A stretch of DNA of 64,000 nt from Chitinophagales bacterium (GTDB lineage Bacteria > Bacteroidota > Bacteroidia > Chitinophagales > UBA2359): assembly GCA_041392475.1 (NCBI GenBank), contig JAWKLZ010000001.1, positions 1,054,001 to 1,118,000 of the forward strand, in the 5' to 3' direction. The notes under the pieces are model-generated. The model worked only from the letters and a program-made list of their open reading frames with translations. It ran no database searches and had not been told where the DNA came from. Every line of letters starts with the position of its first letter. Position 1 is the stretch's first letter. This document shows positions 55,171 through 64,000 of this stretch, piece by piece. A program made the position numbers and the translations under genes.

Positions 55171-56368
55171 TATAAGTATTGATGTTATTAGGATTGTTCA
55201 CTATGTTGTATTCATTAATCATCAATTGTGCATTTGGAAAATACTGCCGCGCCATTCTGAAAGCTTCCAATATCCAATCCCAACCCGTCTCACCAGTTCC
55301 TCCCAAAGCATTGATATAGTTTCCTCCTCCACTACCTGCAGAATTTGGAGGGTCATTAATAGGTTCGTTCACCACTTCAATAAAATCTATATCAGGATAA
55401 CGTGCTGCAACCGCTTGAAACCACTCCACGATTTCCTCCAATTGTTCATTTGCAGGGAGATTTTCAATCCAAGAAGGTTGCTGATTGCCCCAAATCAAGA
55501 CATGAAATTTGAACAGAAGTCCATTTTCTTTTGCCAAAGCATAAGCCGCATCCAATTCTCCCCAATTCATATTGTCTCGTGTCCCTTCCACACTGCCCCA
55601 TTTTCCAGCATTTTCGGGAGTCACCTGATTCCAATAATTCGTAAACGCAGGTACTTGTGAACCACTGTAAACATTGCCTAAAAATTTGGGTTTTCCTTCT
55701 GCAATTGGGAGAGTTTTTTCACCACCTCCAATATTGTCCGTACCTTCTTCTATATTGTCGAGATTGGAGACAGTGAAGAAATAGTCTGCTCGAGCAAAAG
55801 CAATCTTGTCAAAATCCAACCCGTTTTCTCGTGCGCCAATTTGAAATGTTTGGGTCAAAGCTCCTTCCGTTACTTCAAATATTCGAGGAGTAGCATCTCC
55901 TGTAAATTCCGACAAATTAATCCATTTCCATACATTTGTACCCGCAATACCTTGTCCATCTACAACCTGATCACCACCTACATAACCCACTGAATAAATA
56001 TTGTTTACTCTTATCCAATCTGCATCAGTAGAAGGTGATTTTGCTCCAAAACCATTGCCATAAAAAAAGCTATCATCGTCTGCAGCTCCTGCCCCAACTC
56101 TACATCTGACATACAACTCATAATTTTGGGCTTTGGAAAAAGTCACTTCAAAACTCAATACACGACTGGCACTTTGTGGATTATTCGCTGTTCCATTAGT
56201 ACCAATAGTGACATAACGCACATCCCCTACTTGATCCACATTGAAGTCACTGCCAACAGTAGCGTCCTCTACTTCCAAAACAATTGGTGAGTTCTGGGCT
56301 TGTACAAACAAACTCGTGAACAAATTACAAATTAGGAATATCAAACTTGGTAAAAATATCTTTTTCAT
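55171..56368 (-). pseudogene. N-terminal half of GH10 endo-1,4-beta-xylanase (insertion-split)
   Basis: From ATG 56368 (the longer frame to 56401 gives a poor leader): signal peptide ending VQAQ, a carbohydrate-binding beta-sandwich (about 22-190, EVEDATVGSDFNV, FQIGARENGLDFDKIAFA), then the GH10 catalytic barrel with the acid/base Glu in VNEPINDP. GH10 enzymes cleave xylan internally. The coding part stops where the insertion sequence enters; a short tail from the IS (KPRIAV-type) would end the product. The CAATCGATTG operator lies 38 nt upstream. Confidence 0.9.
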
Positions 56369-56405
56369 TTTAGAATATTTAGTGTGTAAATTAATCGACA
56401 AAAAA

Positions 56406-56415
56406 CAATCGATTG
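56406..56415. promoter_or_regulatory. CAATCGATTG palindrome, GH10 side
   Basis: Perfect 10-bp palindrome followed by CGTAAATTTA, 38 nt upstream of the GH10 ATG. The same core with ..CATAAATTTA is upstream of the SusC gene (60466). Resembles LacI-family operators; inference. Confidence 0.55.
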
Positions 56416-56602
56416 CGTAAATTTATAGTTATAAGTAAGATTTTACAATTAAATCCAAAACAATGTCTCCTATCGTCAATTTATTGTGATTATCTACAAT
56501 TGATTTCATGTAGGTTTTTAGTGGAGAAAAACTGCTATTTTTGAAATTTTCTTTTCATAAAAATTGACTATCAGATACTTAAATAAATTTCATAATAACA
56601 AC

Positions 56603-59600
56603 TTATTGGACATCAATTTGCTGATTCTCCTCCATCCATATAGTCAAAGGTCCTTTGTTTTCAGACACAAAGAAAACATGTTTATCTCTATAAGTAGTCA
56701 GGTAAATATCTTTTACATCACCCCCCATATACAAACCACTTTCTTTGGGTGCAATGGAACGAAATTTTCTCTCTCCATCGTTGAGCAACAAGCAGCCCAT
56801 TGAAGCATCGGCGGGAGTAGTTTCTACTTCACTATCAAACCTATTCCCTCCCACAAACAAGTCAGTCTTTCCGTCTTTGTTGAAGTCCGAAGCAACAATA
56901 CCATTGATGATGGAAAATTGTGCTGCAGTGGGCAAATTTTCCAAGGTAAAATTCGAACCTTCATTGTAGAGAATGACACTCGAAAAAATATCTACTTCCT
57001 TGTTTATCGAACTTTTTATCATTGTGCCAATGATTTGGTCAATGTCTGCTTGGGCAAAGGACTGAAAAGTGGGAAACCGTACCGAAATATCGGGCATTTG
57101 CTGTGATGAACATTCTTTCCCTCGAATCGGCAATAGTTTGTTGTGACTACCCTTGGCGAGAAAAATATCGTTGGTACCATTGCCGTCAAAATCATTAGCA
57201 AAGACTTTGAATTCACTGCCTTTCCCTACTTTAAATTTGTAGTTTTCGCCCAAGTTTCCTGCAATAATGTCTTGGTCTCCATCTCCATCCATATCTGCAA
57301 ACTGCAAGGATGCCCACCACCCTCTCGTTTTTTCCAAACCATATTCTTGCGTTTTGTTCTGAAATTTAGAACCATCCCAATCCAACACTATGATAGGTGT
57401 CCATTCTCCTGCAACAACCAGTTCGTTAAGAGGATCACCGTCAATATTTATTGAAATGGCATCGTAAACGATACCCAAATCTTGCCCTTCTACGCCCAAC
57501 CAATTTGACCCTACATCGGTAAATTTTCCATTTTCATTCTTCAATAAGTAACACTTTGAAGACAAAGGATATTGATTGGGTTTTACAAATCCACCTACAA
57601 AAATATCCAAGTCACCATCACCGTCAAAATCTTCTGCAATGGCAGCAGACCCGTTGTAGAAAACTTTGGGTAGCTCTACTTTAACAAAAATATTGTTGTC
57701 ATTGCGGTACAATCTATCTTGATAGTTTTCATTGCCATCAGCGTATTCACTGCCACCACTTACCACAAAAATGTCTTGGTCGCCATCCTTATCATAATCC
57801 AAAAAAACAGATTGCATATCCTCATACATTGCATCCGTCTCAAATACAGGCTGTTTGCTTGCAGTCCAACCTTTGCCCCCAGACAAATACAAAACTCCTG
57901 CCATTCCCTTACTACCTCCAACATAAAAATCTTCCACTGTATCTCCGTTGATGTCTGCAAAAGAAAGTTTGGGGCCTGCGGTAGAAAATCTATGAGGCAA
58001 CAATACCTGATCTTTGTATTCATCAAATAAATTTTCACGGTGTATATACGGTTTGTCAAGCAAAGAAGCGGTAAGTTCTTTAAACATTGAAGCATCCAAA
58101 TATTTTGGAGTATCTTTATTAACTGCATCGCTATAAAGGATTTCAATGGTTTGGTTAATAAGAGGATTGGTTATAACATTGGACTTTAAATCCGACCAAA
58201 CTACTACCACACTATCTACTTGTTGTGTATTTCCAAGCCCAAAAAACACATGAGGGTCTTGAGAAGATAAATAACCTCTTACCAACTTTTGTTGTTGATA
58301 CAGCATCTTTTGAGGAGCATAAACCCATACTTTCGCCCCAATTCCATTTTTATTTCCTTTAGGCCCCTTTAGGTCGATTTTAAGCCATGAGTTGTTGTTT
58401 TTCGTTTTGTTTTCAAAAATAAATGCTGGATCGTCAATATTGTTCACTACAATATCCAAGTCCCCGTCATTGTCCAAATCTGCAATTGCTGCGCCATTAG
58501 AAAAACTTGATTGATTTATTCCCCAAGCCTCACTTTTATCTTTATAATGTAGATTCCCTTCATTTTGAAAGATAAAATTGTTAATTTTTATAGGTTTGTA
58601 AGAATCCACAATCCCTTTGAAGCCAGGTCCGAACAAATCTTGAGGCGTTTTGAATTTAGCCCTATTTTCTTGTATGTATTGTGACAAACGAATCTGCACA
58701 TCTCCATCAAACAAATCTCTACGCATTCCATTGGTGACAAACAAATCTCTATTCCCATCTGCGTCAAAATCTGCTGAAAGACACGACCAACTCCAATCGG
58801 TCTTCGAAATACCAGCCAATTGGGAAACTTCACTAAAATGTCCATTTCCCTGATTGAGGTGCAACATATTGTGCATGTATTGTTTGTGCATTCCTGCATC
58901 TACCACAGCATTGAAGCCTTGCACATCCATTGAGGGCATCGAAACCTTCGAACGCACATAATCCACAGGTCGCATTTCCATCACAAGGATGTCCTCCATA
59001 CCGTCATTGTTGACATCGCTTATGTCCGTTCCCATCGAAAACAAAGAAAGATGGTTCATAGCTTCTTGGGTTGCATCCCTAAAAGTTCCATTCCCTTGAT
59101 TGATGTACAAATAATCTGGTGTAGAGTAATCATTTGCGACAAAAATATCCATATAACCATCATTATTCACATCAGCAGTAGAAACACCCAAAGAATAGGC
59201 ATAATTCACAATGCCTGCCTCCCTGCCAATTTCCACAAACTTTCCGTTATCATTACGATACAGTTTGTCTCTATTTTTATCTGGTGAAATAGCCTTTGCC
59301 GCAATCATCTGTGTTAACGGGAGGTAAAAGGAATCGGGTCTGCTGATGAGGTACATATCAAGATCATTGTCGTTGTCCATATCAAAGAAAGCAGCTTGCA
59401 TCGAATACCCCACATCATCCAGTCCATATTCAGAAGCACTTTCAACAAAAGTTTCATCTTTTTGATTGATATACAACAAATTGGTTCTATCCTTATCTTG
59501 ATCTTGCCATCCTCCTCTACAAACATAAATGTCCAACCATCCATCCGCATTTATATCAACCATAGAAACCCCATTGTGCCATCCAGATTGTCCCTGCTTA

Positions 59601-59956
59601 ATAGCTGTAGGTGTAATGTCTTTAAACGTAAATTTGCTTTGATTGACATACAATCTATCTGCTACTTCATTGCCTGTAAAGTAAATATCCTGTAAACCAT
59701 CATTATTCACATCTCCAATTGCTACACCACCACCATTATATATGTAAGCAAAAAACTCAAAAAAGTTTTCATACTTTTCATTGATATTGTTGCTGAAATT
59801 AACTCCCGTTTCCTCACTTGGTTTTAGTTCAAAATATACCTCACCTACTAAATCTTCTTCTTGTAAAGGCTGATCTTCTCTACTTATGCAACCGATAGCA
59901 TAAATAGATAGTATCAATAATAATCCTCGCATAAAATTCAAATGAAAATTTGTCAT
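56603..59956 (-). CDS. lipoprotein with FG-GAP/VCBS repeats and ASPIC/UnbV domain (CRTAC1 type)
   Basis: 1117 aa, with a lipobox (IYAIGCIS, Cys at about 23). Many Ca-binding-type repeats of the form DVNNDG.DI.., DINADGWLDI and DFDGDGDLDI fill two beta-propellers (about 50-520 and 680-1100). Between them is an ASPIC/UnbV module (NNNSWLKIDLKG, GIGAKVWVY, DPHVFFGLG). Such large lipoproteins accompany SusC/SusD pairs in many Bacteroidota loci and are thought to act at the cell surface. Here it lies between xylanase and SusC genes, on the minus strand. The ATG at 59932 is an alternative start. Confidence 0.92.
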   Translation of the reverse strand: MTNFHLNFMRGLLLILSIYAIGCISREDQPLQEEDLVGEVYFELKPSEETGVNFSNNINEKYENFFEFFAYIYNGGGVAIGDVNNDGLQDIYFTGNEVADRLYVNQSKFTFKDITPTAIKQGQSGWHNGVSMVDINADGWLDIYVCRGGWQDQDKDRTNLLYINQKDETFVESASEYGLDDVGYSMQAAFFDMDNDNDLDMYLISRPDSFYLPLTQMIAAKAISPDKNRDKLYRNDNGKFVEIGREAGIVNYAYSLGVSTADVNNDGYMDIFVANDYSTPDYLYINQGNGTFRDATQEAMNHLSLFSMGTDISDVNNDGMEDILVMEMRPVDYVRSKVSMPSMDVQGFNAVVDAGMHKQYMHNMLHLNQGNGHFSEVSQLAGISKTDWSWSCLSADFDADGNRDLFVTNGMRRDLFDGDVQIRLSQYIQENRAKFKTPQDLFGPGFKGIVDSYKPIKINNFIFQNEGNLHYKDKSEAWGINQSSFSNGAAIADLDNDGDLDIVVNNIDDPAFIFENKTKNNNSWLKIDLKGPKGNKNGIGAKVWVYAPQKMLYQQQKLVRGYLSSQDPHVFFGLGNTQQVDSVVVVWSDLKSNVITNPLINQTIEILYSDAVNKDTPKYLDASMFKELTASLLDKPYIHRENLFDEYKDQVLLPHRFSTAGPKLSFADINGDTVEDFYVGGSKGMAGVLYLSGGKGWTASKQPVFETDAMYEDMQSVFLDYDKDGDQDIFVVSGGSEYADGNENYQDRLYRNDNNIFVKVELPKVFYNGSAAIAEDFDGDGDLDIFVGGFVKPNQYPLSSKCYLLKNENGKFTDVGSNWLGVEGQDLGIVYDAISINIDGDPLNELVVAGEWTPIIVLDWDGSKFQNKTQEYGLEKTRGWWASLQFADMDGDGDQDIIAGNLGENYKFKVGKGSEFKVFANDFDGNGTNDIFLAKGSHNKLLPIRGKECSSQQMPDISVRFPTFQSFAQADIDQIIGTMIKSSINKEVDIFSSVILYNEGSNFTLENLPTAAQFSIINGIVASDFNKDGKTDLFVGGNRFDSEVETTPADASMGCLLLNDGERKFRSIAPKESGLYMGGDVKDIYLTTYRDKHVFFVSENKGPLTIWMEENQQIDVQ

Positions 59957-60465
59957 TGCTGTCGTAAGTTAGGTTTCGGATAATGAAACAAAAGTAATAA
60001 ATATTTCTTTCCACCGCAGTCTTTGTAATTCAATAAACATTTTTAAATAAAAATAAAATAATTCATAACATACTTATAATAAGTATTTTAAAAAATTTCG
60101 CATACCAAAAACGACTGTCGTATCATCTAATTTAATAGAAATCAGCAACCTTAACAACCATTCTGCTCCTACATGTTTTACAAAAATTTGGCAACGCTTT
60201 CTACTAAGACCTAAATTCAAAAAATATACTTATCCTATGTATTCTCCCTATTCAGTCTTTTGAATTAGCCAATTAATATCGATAGAACATCAATAATACT
60301 ACTGATTTTGAAAATAATTCTATCAATTACCAGCAAAATTAACATTGTCTATATTTTCACTTAATACAATAATAATCAAATCATTTTATTTGCTTTCTAA
60401 TTTTTAAAACAAGATAATCTCCTTCAATTTCTCATTGAAAAATCTTGACTTTTTAAAAAAATACA

Positions 60466-60475
60466 CAATCGATTG
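60466..60475. promoter_or_regulatory. CAATCGATTG palindrome, SusC side
   Basis: Same palindrome and same A/T context (CATAAATTTAG) as upstream of GH10. Confidence 0.55.
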
Positions 60476-60504
60476 CATAAATTTAGAAAATAATTCTATT
60501 TTTG
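60473..60504 (+). promoter_or_regulatory. candidate Bacteroidota promoter of susC
   Basis: TTGC (60473-60476), 20 nt, then TATTTTTG (60497-60504), which fits the -33 TTTG / -7 TAnnTTTG form. The -33 box overlaps the palindromic operator, so the site could block this promoter. Confidence 0.5.
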
Positions 60505-60576
60505 TTTCTGACAAACACATTCTGTTCCTGTAATTTTTGGAATACTCTGATAATAACCAAAAAATCATTAAAAACG

Positions 60577-63500
60577 ATGATCAAAAAACTACAAATCAAA
60601 CGATGCCTAAAAAGAATGCACAAACCCATATTTGTGTTATTCTTCTTATTTGGGATATCGAGCCTTGGACTAGCACAAAATACGACTGTGCGAGGAGTTA
60701 TAACTTCAGAAGAGAATAGCGAGCCTTTGGTTGGTGTTAACATTGTCATAAAAGGCACTACAGAAGGAACCGTTTCTGATGTAGATGGCTCTTATTCCAT
60801 TTCGGCCCCATCCGATGCCACTCTTGTTTACAGTTTTGTAGGTTATACTGCACAAGAAATCCCAATCAGTGGTAGATCTCAACTCGATGTTTCAATGGCA
60901 ATTTTTGCTGACCTATTTGATGAAATTGTCGTAGTAGGCTATGGTACAAGAAAACGCAGTGACGTTACAGGTTCCGTTGTAGCTTTGGAAGAAGTAGAAC
61001 TACGGGAAATACCCGTATCCAATCCTGTAATGGCACTACAAGGCCGAGTAGCAGGAGTAGAAATTGAAAGAACCTCGTCAAGACCAGGTGCAGGTTCTCA
61101 GATTCGTATCAGAGGAAACAGATCACTTGGTACGGACGAATCTGGTGTAAACGACCCTTTGGTTGTACTGGATGGTATTCCATTTAGCGGCAATATAAAT
61201 GACATCAATCCAAGCGACATTGTGAACATGAACATTCTAAAAGATGCCTCTGCCACAGCTATTTACGGATCAAGAGGTGCGAATGGGGTGATATTAGTAA
61301 CCACTCGAAGAGGAAGTGTAGGAAAACCAAGGCTGACTTATAATGGATATGTGGGTATAGCTTCGGCTTTGGACAAATATGACCTTTGGGATGCCGAAGA
61401 ATATGCAGATGCTAAACAAGTATCCAATTTTGGCGCACCAGGCGGTTCTTTTACTCCCACTGAAATTGAAAATATGGTTTCAGGTCGATCAACCGACTGG
61501 CAAGATGTGATGTATAGAGATGGATATATCACCAACCATGAATTGAGCGTAACTGGCGGAACAGATAAAACACAGTATTCTATTTCTGCTGGGTATTTTG
61601 ACGAAACCACAGTATTACCAGGTCAAGAATTTGAGCGATTTTCATTGCGTGCGGCAATTGACCAAAAAATTGGTGAGCGCATCAAAATTGGTGCTACCAT
61701 GATTAACTCTGTATCCAATAGAGATGGTGAAAATGCTAGCCCAATGTTTCAAATACTTACATTAAGCCCTCTTTACAATGCCTACAATGAAGATGGCACA
61801 ATAAATGAACTTCCTGCAATTGGATCCGTAGATGCCAATACTCGTTCACCTTTGACCTTATACCAAAAAGACTCTTGGAGTCAAGAAAGAAGAAGATTAA
61901 GAACTTTTAATAATGTGTATGGAGAAGTTGAAATCATTGAAGGATTGAAGTACCGATTGAATGCTGGTTTGGACTACTGGCAAGATGAATATGGTCAATT
62001 CTATTCTTCCAATACACCATTCCAAAATGGTAGTGGTAGCACTGCGGCCATTCGGAATAGAGATTCATGGTCTTATACCATTGAAAACTTATTACTCTAT
62101 GAAAAATCGTTTGGAGACCACAATCTTTCTTTCACTGGTTTATACAGTGCACAAGAAGAAGAGTCCAATAGAAGCGGTGTAAATGCAAGTGCTATTTTTG
62201 CAGATTTTCTTCAATATTACAACTTTGCACTTGCAGAATCTACTACCATTCCAAACAATCCTAACGATCCAGCCTTCCAATATTCACGATGGGGATTGCT
62301 CTCATTCATGGCAAGAATTGAATATGGCTACAAAAGCAAATACCTCGCTACATTCACTATCAGACGAGACGGGTCTTCTAGATTGGCAGAAGGAAATAAA
62401 TGGTTTTCTTACCCAGCCGCCGCTTTAGCTTGGAATATACACAATGAACCATTTTTAGAAAGTAGCGAAACCATTGACCTTCTTAAATTGAGATTGGGAG
62501 TAGGTCGTACTTCCAACCAATCTATTTCCCCTTACTCCTCTTTGGGTAGCCTTTCAAGAATACCTTATAATTTTGGCCCTGATGGCGGTACTTACGGATT
62601 TTTGGTAAGTACACTTCCCAATGCTGAACTTTCTTGGGAGTTTACTACATCTAGAAATGTGGGCATTGATTTCGGTTTGTTCAACAATAGAATTAGCGGT
62701 TCCATAGATGTTTACAAAAACACGACCGAGGATGTATTGCAGTCAAGAGCAGTGCCGATTACTTCTGGTGTACCGGGTAGTTTCCAAGAAAATATCGGTA
62801 AAGTAGAAGGTAAAGGAATAGAAGTAATGTTATCTACTGACATTGTACGAAATACAGGTGATGGCTTCAAATGGGGACTAGACATAAACTTTACTGCCCA
62901 CAAAGAAGAAATCATTGAACTTTCTGAAGGAGTCACTCAAGATGAAGGAAATGGATGGTTTGTTGGACAACCTGTAAATGTAATTTATGATTACCAAAAA
63001 ATTGGTATTTGGCAGTTGGGCGAAGAAGAATTGGCTTCAAGTTTTGGTGACTTTGCACCAGGTGATATCAAAATTGCCGATTTGAACAACAATGGTACTA
63101 TCGATGCTGAAGACCGAACCATTATTGGACAGTTAGATCCAAAATGGTCTGCTGGTATTTCTTCCAGATTCAACTTCAAAGGCTTTGATCTTTCTGTGGT
63201 TGCTTTTGCAAAAGTCGGAGGAACACTTGTCTCCAATTTATATCAAATGAATCAAGGAAATCCTTTTAATAGTTTGGAAGGTAGAAGAAATGGTCCAGAT
63301 GTAGATTATTGGACTCCCAACAATGCGACGAACGATTTTCCTCGCACAGGAAGACAAATAACTCCTTATGGATCTACAGTTGGATACTTTGATGCTTCCT
63401 ACATGAAAATCCGAAGCATCAACTTTGGTTATACCATTCCTCAAAGCGTATTGTCTGGTATTGGATTACAAGCCACCAGATTGTATTTTACTGTAAACAA

Positions 63501-63681
63501 TCCATTCAAAGCATTTTTCTCTGACTATGTAGATCAGGGCGGTATTGACCCAGAGCCAAATGGTAGAGCTAATGGAGGCGGAGATGTTATTGGTGCAGCT
63601 GGCTTTGGACGTAGATTGACCGTCAGTGCAGACACTCCACCTACCCGATCTTTGATTTTGGGATTAAATGTAACCTTGTAA
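60577..63681 (+). CDS. SusC/RagA family TonB-linked outer-membrane transporter
   Basis: 1034 aa from ATG 60577 (a TTG at 60502 gives a poor leader). Signal peptide ends LGLAQ. A carboxypeptidase-regulatory beta-sandwich (about 20-95, TVRGVITSEENSEPLVG), a TonB box region (IVVVGYGTRKRSDVTGS), the plug (VMALQGRVAGVEI, IRGNRSLG, ILKDASATAIYGSRGANGVI) and a long beta-barrel follow. It imports oligosaccharides bound by the SusD lipoprotein, energised by TonB. The SusD gene begins 12 nt downstream, so they are one operon. The GH10 xylanase nearby points to xylan oligosaccharides as substrate. Confidence 0.95.
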   Translation: MIKKLQIKRCLKRMHKPIFVLFFLFGISSLGLAQNTTVRGVITSEENSEPLVGVNIVIKGTTEGTVSDVDGSYSISAPSDATLVYSFVGYTAQEIPISGRSQLDVSMAIFADLFDEIVVVGYGTRKRSDVTGSVVALEEVELREIPVSNPVMALQGRVAGVEIERTSSRPGAGSQIRIRGNRSLGTDESGVNDPLVVLDGIPFSGNINDINPSDIVNMNILKDASATAIYGSRGANGVILVTTRRGSVGKPRLTYNGYVGIASALDKYDLWDAEEYADAKQVSNFGAPGGSFTPTEIENMVSGRSTDWQDVMYRDGYITNHELSVTGGTDKTQYSISAGYFDETTVLPGQEFERFSLRAAIDQKIGERIKIGATMINSVSNRDGENASPMFQILTLSPLYNAYNEDGTINELPAIGSVDANTRSPLTLYQKDSWSQERRRLRTFNNVYGEVEIIEGLKYRLNAGLDYWQDEYGQFYSSNTPFQNGSGSTAAIRNRDSWSYTIENLLLYEKSFGDHNLSFTGLYSAQEEESNRSGVNASAIFADFLQYYNFALAESTTIPNNPNDPAFQYSRWGLLSFMARIEYGYKSKYLATFTIRRDGSSRLAEGNKWFSYPAAALAWNIHNEPFLESSETIDLLKLRLGVGRTSNQSISPYSSLGSLSRIPYNFGPDGGTYGFLVSTLPNAELSWEFTTSRNVGIDFGLFNNRISGSIDVYKNTTEDVLQSRAVPITSGVPGSFQENIGKVEGKGIEVMLSTDIVRNTGDGFKWGLDINFTAHKEEIIELSEGVTQDEGNGWFVGQPVNVIYDYQKIGIWQLGEEELASSFGDFAPGDIKIADLNNNGTIDAEDRTIIGQLDPKWSAGISSRFNFKGFDLSVVAFAKVGGTLVSNLYQMNQGNPFNSLEGRRNGPDVDYWTPNNATNDFPRTGRQITPYGSTVGYFDASYMKIRSINFGYTIPQSVLSGIGLQATRLYFTVNNPFKAFFSDYVDQGGIDPEPNGRANGGGDVIGAAGFGRRLTVSADTPPTRSLILGLNVTL

Positions 63682-63692
63682 AATAAATCATT

Positions 63693-64000
63693 ATGAACAT
63701 TATATATAAAAAAATAAAAGTTTTACACATCGTTTTACTTTGTTTTTCCCTCATGATTTTTTCAGCTTGTTCTAATATCTTGGAGGAGGAACCACGGTCA
63801 TTATTAACTCCAAACCTTTTTGAGACCGACCAAGGACTTGAAGGAGGAATAGTAGCAGCGTATGCCTATCTTCGATTCTACTATGGCCCAGAAGGAACGC
63901 ACAACATGACCGTCTATGGAACCGACGAATTTACAAATGGAAATCAAGTATCTAACCCACCATTGAACAATTATCAAAACTTAGATGCCAACAATGGTGA
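63693..64000 (+). CDS. SusD/RagB-family nutrient-binding lipoprotein (partial, 3' end beyond the window)
   Basis: About 102 residues visible, running off the window. The lipobox is SACSNILEEEPR (Cys about 26), and the following NLFETDQGLEGGIVAAYAYL matches the N-terminus of SusD proteins. It caps the SusC channel and captures glycans at the cell surface. Start ATG 63693 is 12 nt after the susC stop. Confidence 0.9.
   Translation, partial: MNIIYKKIKVLHIVLLCFSLMIFSACSNILEEEPRSLLTPNLFETDQGLEGGIVAAYAYLRFYYGPEGTHNMTVYGTDEFTNGNQVSNPPLNNYQNLDANNG

Noticed and set aside
1..64000. tRNA, rRNA or riboswitch genes
   Set aside because: No cloverleaf, T-loop consensus or known riboswitch motif was noticed by eye; a dedicated scan could still find a short RNA.

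Overview
The window is a stretch of Bacteroidota chromosome. Evidence for this is a SusC/RagA TonB-linked porin followed by a SusD-like lipoprotein, type IX secretion (Por) sorting tails on secreted enzymes, AT-rich intergenic DNA with TAnnTTTG-type promoters, and many SPI/SPII-leader proteins ending in AQ or AC. A mevalonate-pathway HMG-CoA reductase, TPR-CHAT proteins and CRTAC1/ASPIC-type FG-GAP lipoproteins suggest a Saprospiria/Cytophagia-like lineage; that placement is inference.

Region 1 (1-6.1 kb) is visibly more AT-rich than the rest. It holds a very large ATPase/SF1-helicase gene that enters from the left and is cut by one in-frame TAA, one small hypothetical gene, and repeat DNA made of stacked stem-loops. 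Region 2 (6.2-7.6 kb) is a compact run of M15 peptidase, lipoprotein, KTSC and small coiled-coil genes with a terminator.

Region 3 (7.7-20.5 kb) is the most unusual part: a secreted-effector island. It contains a helical secreted protein with a central hydrophobic segment (resembles alpha-pore-forming toxins), a 1045-aa modular protein (beta/gamma-crystallin, beta-trefoil, aerolysin-like, ricin-like and tectonin domains), and two small secreted lectin-like proteins with near-identical leaders but unrelated binding domains. The two lectin genes are each followed by a large TPR-CHAT protease gene, and the toxin gene is followed by the 3' remnant of a third CHAT gene. All four secreted genes carry the same bipartite motif (GTAACGC, exactly 15 nt, AGATACT or AGATTCC) upstream. 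I read this as a duplicated cassette (promoter, secreted binding or pore-forming protein, intracellular CHAT protease) under a common, probably ECF-type, control.

Region 4 (20.5-53 kb) is mostly ordinary chromosome: a peptide ABC transporter ATPase, LytM/M23 protein with tandem repeats, FolC, CvfB, a thioredoxin-TPR protein, a TIR-domain protein, CHAP amidase, M14 carboxypeptidase, cytidylate kinase, HutH, HMG-CoA reductase, amidase, MBL-fold hydrolase, beta-lactamase-like hydrolase, CDGSH protein, IlvE, a TMTC-like membrane TPR protein and an acyl-CoA ligase. It is sprinkled with small inverted-repeat (MITE-like) elements and one 400-bp minisatellite.

Region 5 (53.1-64 kb) is a xylan-type polysaccharide-utilisation locus: a GH10 xylanase gene (broken by a 1387-bp insertion sequence with a 9-bp target duplication), a FG-GAP/ASPIC lipoprotein, SusC and the start of SusD. 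The GH10 and SusC genes share an upstream CAATCGATTG palindrome, a likely operator of one regulator. No tRNA, rRNA or CRISPR array was recognised.
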